From assembly GCA_029207755.1 (NCBI GenBank), contig JARCOQ010000003.1, forward strand, positions 95,620,646 through 95,684,645: a DNA stretch of 64,000 nucleotides. The letters are read 5' to 3'. Positions 34,050-64,000 of this stretch are shown in pieces; position 1 is the first letter of the stretch, and each line of letters starts with the position of its first letter. This stretch comes from Chamaea fasciata (Eukaryota; Chordata; Aves; Passeriformes; Sylviidae). The notes under the pieces were generated by a model. That model saw only the letters and a list, made by a program, of their open reading frames with translations. It was not told where the DNA came from and did no database searches. The translations under genes were made by a program, and so were the position numbers.

Positions 34050-34080
34050 GGTGTATATGTATATCCATATATATATAATA
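34050..34080 (+). repeat. TA-rich simple repeat
   Basis: Interrupted (TA)n with GTATATGTATATCC at its start. Confidence 0.7.
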
Positions 34081-37000
34081 GCCTTTGAAAAACTGTGATT
34101 ATTTTTACATCAAAGTAGAACTAAGTAGAAATATGTTTGTCACTTTCTGGGGGGTTTTTAAAACAATAAATAATTTTAGCTTTGGATTGTGGAGGGTTTT
34201 TTAAAATTTGTTTTGAGTAAGATTTGAAGTGCTTCAAAATGTTGTTTTTAACAGTATTTTTAATTCCACAATGTTGTTAGTTTAGAAGTAATCGCAACTG
34301 TTTGAAAAACCTGCTATGATAAGGAATAAATAAAGAAAACTGATTAGAAAAAGCCCCTTGGTAAGATCACCTGGAATTTAATTTATGAATACTTTAATAT
34401 TGGTAGCTGTCACTGGGTGGGCTGTTAACTGTTTTCACATCATACTTAACTTTACCCATCAATATAGTGTTCCTATGTCCTTTAAAAATTAGTTGCTTTT
34501 CACTAGTACTATAACCAAACTCTTAATACTGGAAAAGTTTGGTTCCTTGCCAGATATTGATTTCTTCAGACAGCTTTAAAGCCGTCAACCCCCCCTTTTT
34601 TTTTCCCCCCAGCATAAGTAACTGAGAATCAAAGCAGAAGATATTGTTCTGTTATTTGGAGATCACTGACCAGGCTGTAACTGCTTTAGTTTGTTGACAA
34701 ACTATGCACAAAGGCTCTCACTTTTCTATTTGACCTTTGGGCAAAAATGAAAAATTGTGCAACCTGCGTGGTAAACCTGAGCAAGAACCCTTACAGATGA
34801 GAAACATGAGCAATAAGGAATAACTATGCTGACCCTGGAACAATTTAATTGAAAGTTGCAACATTATTATTCTGAGAGACAGGAAATGTGAGTAATGAAA
34901 TCTTGGAGCCACAACTTCCAAAAGGCAATACAGTAAGCATAACTGTTAAGCAAAATAAACATTTCTCTAACCTTTTAGGATTCTTATATTATTTTAATTG
35001 TGAATATTATATGACTGATACTATTAATGAATATTATTTGAAGTGTCTGCTATTTTATATTTTAGTTGGGAATGAAAATAAATCACTGTGTTAGCAAAAT
35101 TCCAGTTAGAAAGCTGCATTAAACATTATTTGTATGTGTTGTAAAGTACATACAAAGAGATCATGTATCAGTAAAATGTGATATGAAGGCTTTTCCAGCA
35201 CGTGTGATATTTGATACATGGTGAAACCATAGAAGTATTAAATCCCTCCACATTATGCAGTCCAGAAATATTATTCCTACCCTGCACTATTATTTCTTCT
35301 ACTAGACTATCAACTGTTCCCTGCACCCTATACATTAAACAACTATTTGCCAAGAGTTTTACAAAGGTTGAAATCTTTATGGAAGAAGGGAAAAAACTAC
35401 ACTGAAAACCTGACCAAGGAATAAAAGATGAAGAAGAGATGAGAACAGTGCAGATTGGTTGGGACAGGACAGAAAGGGATCCCAGCTTGGGTTATAGGTA
35501 AAAATGTGTATACATTTCTCTCTACAGCCTGGGGCAGGAGGCAAGGTTACTGATTCTCACTGCTCTTCGGCTGTCAGCAAATATGTGTGAAACATCCCAG
35601 CAATGTTTCCCATCTCCTCCTGGTGTCAGTCCATGCAGAACACTAAAGCTTCCACTGCTGCTGGCTGTGACAGCAGAGCAGACACCAAAATTCTCCATAG
35701 TGGCTGGTGGTCTGACAGATGGCCAGTAGTATCCTTTACTATGGAATTTCTGCTTCTTTTCAGCTTCTGCTTCCTCATTTTAGAAACAAGGAAATTATAC
35801 TCCCAGACCTCACACACAGAATTATAACAGATGTAAATGAAGTACTTCACAGTTCAAAAATTTCAAAATCAAATTCACTTATGTAGCTTTGGTTCAGCTG
35901 CTTTGTGCATGCACATTACATTTACATGATCACATCTTCTTCCATCTTAAGCAGAGAACAAGAACATAAATGAGAGCTGTATAAAGGATGCTGCCATCCA
36001 TAGGACTCCTACTTCCCTGCTTTCAAATATATGTGGGAAATGCTAAGATGCTTTATTTCTGTCTCTGTACCAACTTCACAGAATGTAGAGACAGAGGACA
36101 ATAAAATATAAATGTGATGGAGGCAGGAGATGGGCTGATCAGACAAGGGAGCTTGAGACAGGGAACAATGTAGAAAAAACGATGAATAAAAACAGGACAG
36201 AGTAAATGGGCCAAGTGGAAGATGAGACTGATCAGAGTTCTGGGGTAGGAGAAAGGACAGTGGGGCTGCTCTGGAACTGGACTCTCCTTCTTTTTCTGCA
36301 GAGTTCATCCCTTTTCACAAAGGATCAATTACATTACACAGATCTACTAAATTCCCATAATTCCAAACAAATTCAAGGATTTGAACATTTACAGTTCTCT
36401 ATAATGTGAAGAACTGACAAATTGAGTCCTACAAGTATCCAACTGAGCAATCAAAATTATATACCTAATTTTTCTGGTTTAAAATGAGGATAATGCTGTA
36501 TTTACTTCAGAATACAACTGCAGATGAAAAAAAAAATTCTTTTATAACTACATTAATTAGGAAACACTCAGATGTGATGGTAGTGACAAATGTGTGAGTG
36601 AACTAATAGGTCTGTCTTCAGAGGGCAGTTTGAGAAAACCAGAGTGAATAACAGACAGGGCCTCACATGGGATAATAAAGGAAAAGAGAAGAAATTAATT
36701 AGTTGCTCATGCAATGATTACTATCTGCCCTGTGCAATAATTTACTTTGTTATCCTGTGGAAAAATATATGATCAGAAAACAAAGAATTGTCATATAGTG
36801 CAAATACAAAAGAGAACTGAATTAAGTAAGCCTGCCTAAAATTCTGTCATTTTGGAACTTAAGAGTTTTATGTGTTCAACTGGTATAATGATAACTGCTA
36901 AATTAATAATTTATGCTAATAAATAATAAATAATAGATTTAAAATCTAAAAATATTACTTTTACTTAATCTTGCTTTTTTTCTTAGGAAAAGCCTGAAAT

Positions 37001-38443
37001 ATCTAGAGAGAGTGGCATGACATGGAAGTGGGATCTCAAGTTTAGGTGTTTTGGGATTTTTTTCTTCCTGGTTTCTACCAGGCGGCCTTGACTGCAGATG
37101 TTTGAGAAAAGCAGAGGAGATGAAGTAATTCAGAAACAGCTTCCTAAGATAAATAGAAACCTTATAAAGGGATAAAACAGCAAAGTATTTGCTTAAAATA
37201 TTCATGCTGCCTCAAGAGTCTTGACTGTTTTGCTTATGCATTCACATTTCCTCAAACTTCTACCATTTGACCCATCCCAACCCAAAATCCAGGTCCAAAT
37301 CTGAGTTACTCTGAGGTGCACATGCCTTTTTCTCCTTATGCTTAAATGTTTTCCCTGATCTCATTTACATCCCCTTTTGCATATCACAAATTCTTCTGGC
37401 AGCATATATCAGCATGACCTAAACTAATAGTTTCAAAATACTTTTTTTACTTTGTGGGAAATCAGATGTAAATTTTGCATGTATTGTTTACCTCTAGAAA
37501 CTAGATTAGGTAAAACTAGAGAGCAATCTTACTCCAGCAATTTTCTCAAGCTTGCTTTCTTAGTTTGCCCACGATTTACATCAAGAGTTGTTTGTTATTT
37601 TTAATCAATGTAAGTACTGAGATCTAGAAATGTATTGTAAAGACAGAATACTGCTAAGCAGTATGGCAGTATAAGGTATCCACTCATACTTTCCCTATTG
37701 AATTTTCCTCATTTCTTGTGAACATTTTTCCATCTTAATCAAATTACCAGCTCAGGAGCACCGTCCTGTCATAGCACTAATAAATGCTTCCACACAGAGA
37801 GTTGCAGTAGAGCATATGTGCAGGAAGACAGAGCAAAGCTAAGTCTAATGATTCTCTAACGTTCATCGCTCAAAATTGCTACTCCAAAGAACTGAAAGGA
37901 ATGGTGAAGAACTCATTTTAAGCAGGGGATAACTATGTAAACATTAAAAAACATAGTCACATGAGAAAATGCATTCGGCTGGTAGTGATGATACGAACCT
38001 GGGGAAAATCATGCAAGCGTTTGGGAAAAAAACCAAATTGTTTTCCCTCCAACTGTGCCTGAGAAACTGCAGTGCTTTACTGCCTGTGTAATCAGAAGTG
38101 TTTCATCAGTCTAATTGTATGGGCATTTTCTGTTCTAACTAGCAAACTTAAAGTTCAGAAAAAGAATAAATAGGAATTCAGATATTAAGATGAAATTCCA
38201 GAAGTTCTGTCTTTTGTCCATCCCTGTCACCTAATGGACACACAAAAGGACATACTAGGTAAACAGACTTGTGTACAGAGCCCCCCTGTATGGAATTTCT
38301 AGAGACTTCAGTGCATGTTCCAAGCAGGATCAGCCCCTTCTGCAGCAGCTCTCCAGACAGCATTTCTAATTTCTGACACAACTATACACAATTTGCGGTC
38401 AAATAGATATTTATAAAGAAAATATTTGTTCTTTATATCTTAC

Positions 38444-38512
38444 TTGAGTTCTTGGGAGCTTGTGGCCAGCATACTCCGAATGCTTTTGTCAGCCAAGGGA
38501 CAGCCAGATAAA
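38444..38512 (-). CDS. MYT1L: MYT1L exon (window exon 10): last Cys of the extra finger and short linker
   Basis: Seen: 69 nt, acceptor TCTTACAG/TTTATC, donor CTCAA/GTAAGA. It reads LSGCPLADKSIRSMLATSSQ, then EL and two bases of a Lys codon. The incoming base T makes Ser after exon 9 (AG+T) or Thr after exon 8 (AC+T), so both joins keep frame and differ by one residue plus the finger body. Without exon 9 the single Cys is an orphan ligand that cannot form a finger. Confidence 0.96.
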
Positions 38513-39559
<1,047 letters not shown>

Positions 39560-41240
39560 CTACAGGCAAATATATACACATAAATTTCAGCTAGATAAGG
39601 TCACAACTTACACAAAATAATGCAAAGCAGAGTCATCAGATGTAATTTCCTTCTTATCCTATTCTGATGGAGAAAATTAATGAAATTATTTTATATGCTT
39701 TCATTAAACTTTTAAATAAGATTTGAATATTTTGATGAAGACTTCACAGTAAGTGAAATATGTAATTTTATAACAAGAAAAAGAAAAAGGAAAAACTTCA
39801 CCTTTTTCTATAGCTGTCATATTATTTTTCTCTAAAGACTCAGGTCTTTTCCCTAAAGTCATTGCAAATCAGAGGAAAGGCAAAATAGATGACTAAATGC
39901 AGTATCTTATGCATTAAAAAGCCATCTTAAATAGCATTTTCAAGGATTTAGAACATCTCAAAGATGAAAAAGAAGCAATCTTAAGACCTGCACACAGAAG
40001 GTCAGTCTGGGACCAATCTCAATAGATCTGTCTGGCCAGACAGAATGATATAAGTTGTAATTAACTTTAGTGATGCTCAGAAATTCAAATCCATCTATTT
40101 CAGGAATGCAGTGGCTGAATGCAGGGATTCAGGGATTCCTGCAGATGGTGCTATAAACAACATAGTAGAAGGGAGTTCTTACTCTGAAAAAACACGCTGC
40201 TTTACCTCACATTTCCTTGATAGTGACAGATTTCCTGCCGGCTTCAGTGAAATTAATAGCAAAACTGTATCACCAAAGCTAGAATGCTTTCAGGATATCT
40301 AGTGAAAATGCCACTTCGTTAATATATTTCAAAGATACTGAGGATAGCTTTATGGTTTAATTAAAATTGGCAGGAGATGTGCTACACACAAATGATTAGC
40401 CTAATTTTTGGCTATAAACCAAGAAAAATCAATCTCTTTAAGTCCTCAAAAAACTAAATTGAATTGAATGCAGGATTTTAAGAAAAATCCTGACAGAAAA
40501 AAGCAGGAGCACTGAGCCTTGTCAGCAGACCTATTCAGTGTCCTGTCTATTCTGTTTTGAAAAGTAATAAAAATTCACTGACATGTTTTCTATATTTGTG
40601 TCTTCTGTTTAAAGGGTTTTGCTGCTGTCTTGGTATTATAAGTAGAAAAGTAACACTGATTTCTTATATCCCTTCTTTGTATTCTTGAAAGGAAGTATTT
40701 CATTAATACAGGTCCTTACACAGAGCTATCAAGAGTATATAAGTAATCTAGAAGATTAGCTAAAATAGTTGAAAGCTTACATTATACTCTGCTGCTTTGT
40801 TTAAATTGATTTCTAAGTAATACAAGCTTTCAAATACTCAGCACATCATTTATGGTTTTCAAATTCAGGAGAATATCTTGTCTTCAGAGCTGATTATCCC
40901 AGTATTACACAGTTATGTCAACTTGCTCATACAGAGTTACATAATCTGGATATAGCAAAACATCTTTACTGCAGAAAATATTTGTTAACAAGATGATGCT
41001 GTTAGAAAACATGATTCACATTCATGGTTCAAATGTTGTCTTATGGAACTTAGTCACAGATCAGAAGTGTGCCAGCATGATATAGTCCTAAAGATTAACC
41101 AGCAGAAAAGTCCTTTTTGTAGAAAATCACCAGTTTTGTCACATACTAATTTTGCTTCCTATTTCCCTCCAAATTTCAGAAAAATAATGAATTACCAAAA
41201 TTAGACTGCAACAAGAACTATATAGATGAAAAAGACATAC
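39560..41240 (-). other. MYT1L: MYT1L intron between window exons 7 and 8
   Basis: 1.7 kb of AT-rich intron. No repeat family or extra exon was recognised. Confidence 0.8.
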
Positions 41241-41477
41241 ATTAATCTCTTTGGAATCATCTTCATCTATCCTACTTGGCTTCATTTTAGTGTAGTCCAC
41301 TGGCAAGTCCCAGCAGTCACCCTCATTCAGTTGGTAACACCGGTTGTTCATCACAGCTTGTCGTTGTGGGGACATTGGCTCCAGTGGGGTCAAAATGGTG
41401 CAGCAACCATCTCGCTGCCTCTGCTTGTTCATGCTCAGATCCAATGTCCCATTTTCATCGACTTCCATATCAGGATT
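41241..41477 (-). CDS. MYT1L: MYT1L exon (window exon 7): MYT1 domain, NLS/LDLSM segment
   Basis: Seen: 237 nt (79 codons), phase 0 on both sides, acceptor TTTTGACAG/AATCC, donor ATTAAT/GTATGT. It reads [20 protein letters not shown], a segment with two adjacent Cys, [19 protein letters not shown], then [20 protein letters not shown], ending SKEIN. The [10 protein letters not shown] motif is shared with ST18 and MYT1. A long antisense open frame also crosses this exon and is a shadow of it. Several residues differ from the human protein as I remember it (for example RDGCC against RDSCC), in keeping with a sauropsid orthologue. Confidence 0.96.
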
Positions 41478-55646
<14,169 letters not shown>

Positions 55647-55737
55647 CTTCGGTGGGAATTCCTGTTGCTATTTACGTGGCCCCGGCCTGTGCAGCCTGGT
55701 GTAGGACACTTAAGAACATTTTCATGCATGGCAAGAA
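55647..55737 (-). CDS. MYT1L: MYT1L exon (window exon 3): first four ligands of zinc finger 3
   Basis: Seen: 91 nt, acceptor CTTGTCAAG/TTCTTG with a good pyrimidine tract, donor CGAAG/GTAAGG. It reads (I)LAMHENVLK followed by [20 protein letters not shown], and stops after AG of the Ser codon. It supplies Cys, Cys, His and His of finger 3; the last Cys comes from the next exon. The [13 protein letters not shown] core is the most conserved finger of the MYT1/MYT1L/ST18 family. Phase: 2 nt in, 2 nt out, joining AG to C to give Ser. Splitting a finger between HR and SLSGCP recurs in this gene. Confidence 0.97.
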
Positions 55738-58416
<2,679 letters not shown>

Positions 58417-60033
58417 TTACAACAAATGTGTCAAGTGAATGAGTTTTTTCACATTTCTGTAAGAAGGTTCATTTAATCATGTCATTTACTCTTTGGTAAA
58501 TGTTATTATGAAAACTGGAAAAAAAAAAAGCCCTTCTACTTCTTATCACAGTTCTGTCACTTTTATCCTGTTATCTTCTTCTCAGACTGCAGGCTCCCAT
58601 GATCATGGCAATATCCATTCACAATGATTGGAAAATGACCTTTTTATAGCAAAGCTGTACCATTGTCAATCAATGTTCTGCTGGCAAGCATTAGCTCAAG
58701 GGTGCAAGGTCATTTAGAAACCGTTTAGTAGGAGTTTCCCTTCTTTACATTCTTATTTGCCTGTATTAAGGTCTGAAAATGTACTGTCATAACAGCTCAA
58801 TGTCCTGAGAGTAGCAAACTCAGCTCTTCAGCAAAACGATTCTACAAAAATCCCTTTTCCAAGGTTCAATGAGGAAATGACTCTGGTTTTCTTTAAATTC
58901 CTTATGAAGTGGTAAAATTACATAAATATTCCTTTCTAGTCAATAAATTATGGTGGAGTAAACATTGTAATCATTATCTCTTACGCTGTAAATCTGGGCT
59001 ACTACCAACATGCATATGTAACATTTGAATATTCATATGTTTGAAAGGTTAATGACCTTTTGGAATGTTGTTGGATTTTCTGACTACAAATCAAAGAAAA
59101 GTCTAACTAGACTTTTTTTTTTTTTCCCCACAAAATAAAGTTTTCTGCCAATAATGTAATGGAATACTGGTGACATTTATCCTGATTTAGAACTTTCTCA
59201 TGCAACTTCATCTGCTTATTTCCTTTAACAGAATATGTGTAGAATATCTATTCTTCCAGATAAGCACATAATACAAATTACATCTTATCATCTTGACCAT
59301 GGTTGCCAGGTTTTGGACATTATTGCTGATTTTCATACCAGTATTAAAGGGATAAAATTCAGGATACTTGAACTGCTACAATTTTGGCTCAAGATCACCA
59401 ACATCTTTTTTAGTCCATCATTCTTTTCAATACCCAATCTGAACTATCCTAATTTAATAATTTTATGTTGCTCTTGTAATTTCTCTGCTTCAGTATTTAT
59501 GCTTTCATTTCCATAAAATAAGATTTTGCTATTGTTTTCCAGTAAGCCTTTTTTTTTTTTACATTAAATTCCATCCCAGCTTCAACAAAAAGAACCCTCA
59601 GTACGATAGGAGGAAATTTCAGTACTTGTAGAACTTCACATACAACCCATTCTTTTAATCGTGAATCAATACAATCCAGAGTTTACATTCTGTTTTGGAC
59701 TTATCTTTCCCTGATTTCCTTCTGGTAGGTTTTACATGTACTTTTACTTTTTAAGTTCTTCCAAAAGAGCTTCATTTTACAGAGAACCTTTAGCTCATTG
59801 TAATGACTCTCCATGTCTTAAATCCATTCTTAAAATATAATATCATACTTAAACCTTGTGTTTTGCAAATGGAATCCCTAATTATGAAAGTTTTATTTTA
59901 CTTAACTTGTATGTGGACTGTAGAACACAGTTCTCTGTTCCATGCTCTTTAATGACAAATAAACATATAAATCTATCTCCAATGTGCTACACAGTTATCA
60001 CAACACTCCTGGAAAGACCATAATCTCATGCAT

Positions 60034-60150
60034 CAGGAAATTGAAGAAAGAGATCAAGAAGTTAAACCCAAGGCCACAGAAGGAGCATATGTCAGAGGAG
60101 GGAATTGAATTCCTGCCAGATAGGCCTGTGCTGAGACCACTAGAACAGCA
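60034..60150 (+). mobile_element. MIR / CORE-SINE-like element, 3' part
   Basis: Seen: AGGAAATTGAAGAAAGAGAT, AGAAGTTAAACCCAAGGCCA, CAGAGGAGGGAATTGAATTC and CCTGTGCTGAGACCACTAGA occur in the same order and spacing as the MIR-type consensus (GGAAACTGAGGC, GGTTAAGTGACTTGCCCAAG, CAGAGCAGGGAATTGAACCC, and a final CCACTAGA). The A box and tRNA-related head are not recognised. It is very old. Confidence 0.75.
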
Positions 60151-60339
60151 AGCCCACAGCTACATACATACACAACTCTAAGCAACTCATCAAGTCAAGT
60201 ACTTCAGGATGTGTAAAAGTATTAGATAAGCGAATAGATAATGTAAATGAAATATAAATTATGTAAATATAACAATATTCAAGGACTGCAAAAAATGTAG
60301 ATGATTAATAGACCATAATGGCTTTTTATAGGCTTAAAA

Positions 60340-60427
60340 CTAGAGGAACTTTAGCTACTCGACATTGTTAGAACTCCACCAAAGTCAGTGAAGGTATTGT
60401 AATTTAGAGCAGCTGAGGATCTAGACA
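60340..60427. repeat. Palindromic (MITE-like) repeat, same type as the one at 30419
   Basis: Seen: the right arm AATTTAGAGCAGCTGAGGAT plus CTAGAC matches the 30419-30501 right arm (AATTTACACCAACTGAGGAT plus CTGGAC). The centre AACTCCACCAAAGTCAGTG is as expected for the family. The left arm (from ACTAGAGGAACTTTAGCTAC) is more diverged. Confidence 0.6.
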
Positions 60428-61089
60428 CTTGAATCCTACAGTGTCAAGCAAATCCTGCTCTGTATTCAAGTCTACGTCATAAAGTTATAGCACATATCAG
60501 ATCCTTAAGAGCCTTTATGGTCTAATGAGTTAGAAAAGATGCTGTATACTACTCTTAATGATTTCAAAACTTGCATAAAATTGCACTTGCACAATTTCCC
60601 ATTGCTTTTAATGGAAGACATTTGAGTAAACTTTTCACAGCTTTATACAAAGCACCGGACACTGCTTTGTAAATCCTCTTCTGCTATTTGGGAGAAATAC
60701 TGCAGTTCTACTGAACTGTGCAACCTTTCCTCACTCCTTGCCACAATGGAAGTATTTCCTGAGTGAAGGTTTTCAAAGGACTTTAAAAGGTTTCAAAATG
60801 CATAAATTTCAGAAGAAAACCTGTTTAGAAAACTTGAAATGGCAGGGGGGGAAATGGCTAGTGGTCTCTTAATGGTTGTTTCAGTGATCTTTGAAACCAA
60901 GAGATAGCTCTCACTGCAAACCTGTGTTCCCAAGGAAGTTCCCACTTAACCATCATCTCTGTAGGTATCATACCTCACTGCAGGTATCTTCCAGCAGTAT
61001 TTGGAAGATAGGTGACTGGAGAACAAATGATATAAGCACTATCTTACTTAAAGCTTCCTCTCTGAACAACTACCAGAATGTTTCCCACA

Positions 61090-61160
61090 GGTTTGTTTTG
61101 GTTTGTTTTTTGTTGTTGTTGTGGGGTTTTTTGTTTGGTTGGTTGTTTTGGGTTTTTTTT
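61090..61160 (+). repeat. T/G-rich low-complexity tract
   Basis: GTTTG and GTTGTTGTTG runs followed by GGTTGGTTG and a run of T. Same style as 20861-21016. Confidence 0.85.
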
Positions 61161-62171
61161 TATATAAGGGATTTTTAAAAAAAAATTTCATTAAAAAGGT
61201 GAAGAATGATCTACTCCACAAAGTTTCATGGTTCTAACTCCCACAGTATTTAGTCCCTGGTTGAGCCTTGAACCTATTATCAATTCAGCCTGCAGCTCCC
61301 AAGAAATAGGATAGTTCAAAGAAGCTATAGAATTTACTAAAATAGGATATCCATATATTTCTCACCATCAGAAATTATATAGGCTTTGTGGAGACAGCAG
61401 GCCTATATGCAAAACTGTTTTCCCAGCCCTATTTAGACTGGAAAGGCTGGACAATAGCAGAATTTAAAAACTGATCAAAAATTAATTTTTGTTTGCCATG
61501 TTTTCTGTGTTTTTAGAGACATGTACTCACAGGGAAATGCATCCATAATAGTCACATGTGAACAACATTTAGCACAACATCCACATGGCTATGCAGTAAT
61601 ACACTAACTAAATAAAGTTGTCTTCCCCAAATGCCCAAAGTTACTACAGCATACACTGGACTTTACTTCTGTGGTTAGAACAAACAAAACTTCACTAAAA
61701 TACATTGCAGCAGTGTTTGACATCAGTAATTTACATGCTTTTCTAAAAGATTGATCATTACTTTTGTTTAAGATTGTGAAAAATGACCAAAACTTTCTTG
61801 GATCAAGATGTTGTCTGCCTACATGAATGTCACAGGCAGATTACTTTTTCAAAACAGGGATTTATAAAAAAAGAAAAAAATGCCCACCATCTCAATTGTA
61901 GAAAGCAAACCAAATATTTTTACAACAAATATAAGGTAAACCCAGTCCCTGTTTAGCATCTCTCAAGAAATACCACATCCTCAACTTCCACTAAAGTCAA
62001 TGGGAATCTGGGGTGTTCAATGAATCTCAGGAGGTATTGAACACTTAATACAACATTGCCCTACATGTACAGATGTAAACACATTAAAGAGGGGTGTCAT
62101 AATATAAACACACCATCACCATGATAATCCTGCAAATTAAAAGGCATTCTAAAGGTAACCTTTATTCTGTA

Positions 62172-62309
62172 GGGTTTTTTTTTTGTTTGGTTGGTTTGAT
62201 TTTTATTGGGGTTTTTTTTGTTGTTTGGTTTTTTTGTTTGTTTGTTTGGGTTTTTTTGGGTTTTGTTTTGTTTTGTTTTGTTTTTTTGTTGTTGTTGTTG
62301 TTTTTCTTG
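62172..62309 (+). repeat. T/G-rich low-complexity tract
   Basis: About 138 bp of T runs with G singlets to quadruplets, including (TTTG)n, (GTTTT)n and (GTT)n sub-runs. The antisense open frame across it, rich in Lys, Asn and Gln, is an artefact of the repeat. Confidence 0.9.
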
Positions 62310-63029
62310 TATTGAATTATGGTCAAGGCAGCACCTTAACTGTTTCCACAATGGAATGAAACCAGTGAAGTGGAATGCACATACGAAAGAAATTGCTATT
62401 GATCTCAGCCCAGGCCACACCATGCCTTGCATAGCAAATGGTTTCCATTACCTTACTATCTTAAGATAATTAATGTGCAGTCACTGCCCCTATCTTATGT
62501 TATCGGTCATTTTGATACTGTTCAATTTCTATCAGGCAATTCTACATTTTAGATGGGAGAGGCTTCATCAATATCTGTCATTTGATGATAATTTTATAAG
62601 TCACAATGCCACCTACCCAATCCAATCTGTAATGTATTCACTTCATAGCTGATTGACTATCTGCTACTAAAACCCCCCTCTTCAATATAGTTTGCAACAC
62701 AATTCTCTTTTTTAATTATTACCATAAAATATATTAAAACCTTGAGAAAAATCTTTGCCTCTTTCAACATGATCTCTTGTTTTGTTTCCCTGAGAAGTTA
62801 CTTTTTTAATGTAGCCAATGATATACTGTACATATTTCTAACACTACAGAATGAATTCTTTTATTTTCTAATCATAGTATGATGCTATTTTACAATCATG
62901 TCATACTACAATTTTAATAAAGTTCCCGTTATGTGGAATTAATAACTTCATTTCAGAAATCTATGCAAAAACTTAACATGTTAGCTCACACTTTCTCATG
63001 ACATAACATACGGTATATAGAAATATTAC

Positions 63030-64000
63030 CTTTACCATAATATGGCTTTTTGACATGGCCGTCACTTGGTTTAGGCTTCCTGTCATCTCCAGAAAGGTGT
63101 CTTGGAGACTGTTCCTCAAATGATCTCATATTATCCCTCCTTCCAGCTTCCACTGCCATTTTTTCTCTCATGGCTTTTGCTCTCTCAGTTTCCAAAGCAA
63201 TTGCTTTCTCAAGCAGGGTTAAGTTACCTTTTGTCATATCAAACACTTCTTCAGACCTATCTGAAGTAATAGAGGTGGTATCATCGTCTCTTTCATGACA
63301 ACCATCCTCCTTGGCACAGCTAGAAAAAGTCCTAGATCTGGGGCTCAACTGTTCTTCAAGCCTCATTAGGTTCATCATATCAGAGTAATTCCGGTCTGGT
63401 GTTCTTCCTTGGAAGTCATCTTCTTGCCTGACATGCTGACGAGTGTTCATGTTTTGCTGTTGATTTCTTTCCTGTGGGTTTGTCTCACTGAGTTTCCTAG
63501 CCAGATCAAAACACTGGTTCCTTAAGCACTCCAAACTGCTGAGACACACCTCTTCATCACTCTCCTCCACTATTTTTTCTGTAAGTCCATTGTTCACAGG
63601 CTTCCCTAGCATTACAAAGTTCATATTCCTATTGTCTTGCTGTGAAGTATTGTCTGCATAATTTCTGTCATTAATATTTTCTGAAAGAACTACACCATGT
63701 CCTTGTGCTAATAATTTAAGGGAGTCCACTGTTTCCCTAACAACATCACTGTCTAAATCTAAACTCAGCTCGCTTTTCCGACCGATATTTTCATTTTTGT
63801 CACTATCATCTTCCAGACTATTAGATGTATTGCTGTTCATTTCTGATTCTGTCCTGGCTCTGTATGCTGCATCCTCTGCAATTTTGCCAAGATTTAACAA
63901 TGACTTGGCCACCAGTTCATCGTAATTATCATACTCATCATTATTGTTATCGTCTTTTTCTGTGTCTTGCATTATTCGAGTATTGTGACAATTCATTTGA
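63030..64000 (-). CDS. MYT1L: MYT1L exon (window exon 1): acidic / coiled-coil region before finger 2, 5' end off window
   Basis: Seen: 323 codons open from the window edge to a donor reading AAAG/GTAATA. The frame runs through the edge (a Gln codon precedes the Met at 63996), so that Met is internal and the exon continues to the right. The product is acidic and rich in Ser, Asn, Asp and Glu. It carries the stretches [38 protein letters not shown] and [20 protein letters not shown]; the last is a probable short coiled coil. It ends VKKPYYGK. Known: these match the large internal exon of MYT1L, a nuclear zinc-finger factor of neurons that represses non-neuronal programmes with SIN3/HDAC partners. 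Inferred: this region is the linker between the N-terminal finger and the finger 2-3 pair. It ends in phase 1, and the G before the donor starts the Asp codon completed in the next exon. Orthology is very secure. Confidence 0.97.

Larger units (their letters stand above)
14422..38443 (-). other. MYT1L: MYT1L 24-kb intron between window exons 10 and 11
   Basis: This is the largest intron seen. It holds simple repeats (16215-16246, 19284-19341, 20861-21016, 27806-27858), a pyrimidine-rich tract (20430-20695), a hairpin (22516-22562), two CR1 3' ends (25255-25600 and 28215-28435) and a decayed Ty3/gypsy pol (30105-32215) with a palindromic repeat in it. An open frame of 176 codons at 23425-23955 has no recognisable domain and is not called a gene. 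The remainder shows nothing I can name. Confidence 0.8.

Noticed and set aside
59984..60181. 65-codon open frame on the plus strand
   Set aside because: It overlaps the MIR-like SINE, whose sequence explains it.
62097..62432. Antisense 111-codon open frame rich in Lys, Asn and Gln
   Set aside because: It is produced by the T/G-rich low-complexity tract and has no real protein features.
63994..63996. Met codon at 63996 as the protein start
   Set aside because: The frame stays open to the window edge (a Gln codon precedes it), and the MYT1L protein continues far upstream, so this is an internal Met.

Overview
This is vertebrate nuclear DNA, almost certainly from a bird. It is AT-rich and intron-dominated, and no bacterial-style gene is present. 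It carries CR1 retroelements, one of them ending in the ATTCTATGATTCTA 3' terminus typical of avian CR1. It also carries a protein-coding gene read from split exons. The gene is MYT1L (myelin transcription factor 1-like), a neuronal CCHHC zinc-finger transcription factor, on the minus strand. Identification rests on translated exons that match, almost residue for residue, the MYT1L sequence as I remember it; no database search was run.

Thirteen MYT1L coding exons can be placed with GT-AG borders and a continuous reading frame. In gene order (right to left) they are 64000-63030 (open at the window edge), 58409-58275, 55737-55647, 53381-53274, 50098-49887, 44004-43757, 41477-41241, 39559-39438, 39073-39011, 38512-38444, 14421-14359, 9718-9635 and 8289-8068. 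Together they give 2,625 coding bases: the end of the acidic/coiled-coil region, fingers 2 and 3, the central MYT1 domain, and the second finger cluster up to the last finger. The N-terminal finger lies beyond the right edge. The last finger's final Cys and the C-terminal coiled coil lie beyond the left edge; no exon for them was found in 1-8067.

The main genic observation is a 63-nt, phase-2 symmetric exon at 39011-39073. It encodes nearly all of one zinc finger. Skipping it joins the flanking exons in frame and gives the DLIT-LSGCP junction that I recall from the mammalian reference protein. It therefore looks like a cassette that switches the factor between two finger numbers. This exon and its partner (38444-38512) are an ancient duplicate of the exon pair at 14359-14421 and 9635-9718.

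The 24-kb intron 14422-38443 and its neighbours are a repeat graveyard. They hold two CR1 3' ends, a heavily decayed Ty3/gypsy-type pol gene (about 30105-32215) with recognisable reverse transcriptase and integrase parts, and a palindromic repeat apparently inserted inside the reverse transcriptase. Related palindromic repeats occur at 53774-53862 and 60340-60427. A MIR/CORE-SINE-like element lies at 60034-60150 and a longer CR1 ORF2 fragment at 890-2415. All four retroelement fragments with a coding-type orientation (three CR1, one gypsy) lie antisense to MYT1L. The rest is simple repeats and intron sequence in which I recognise nothing.
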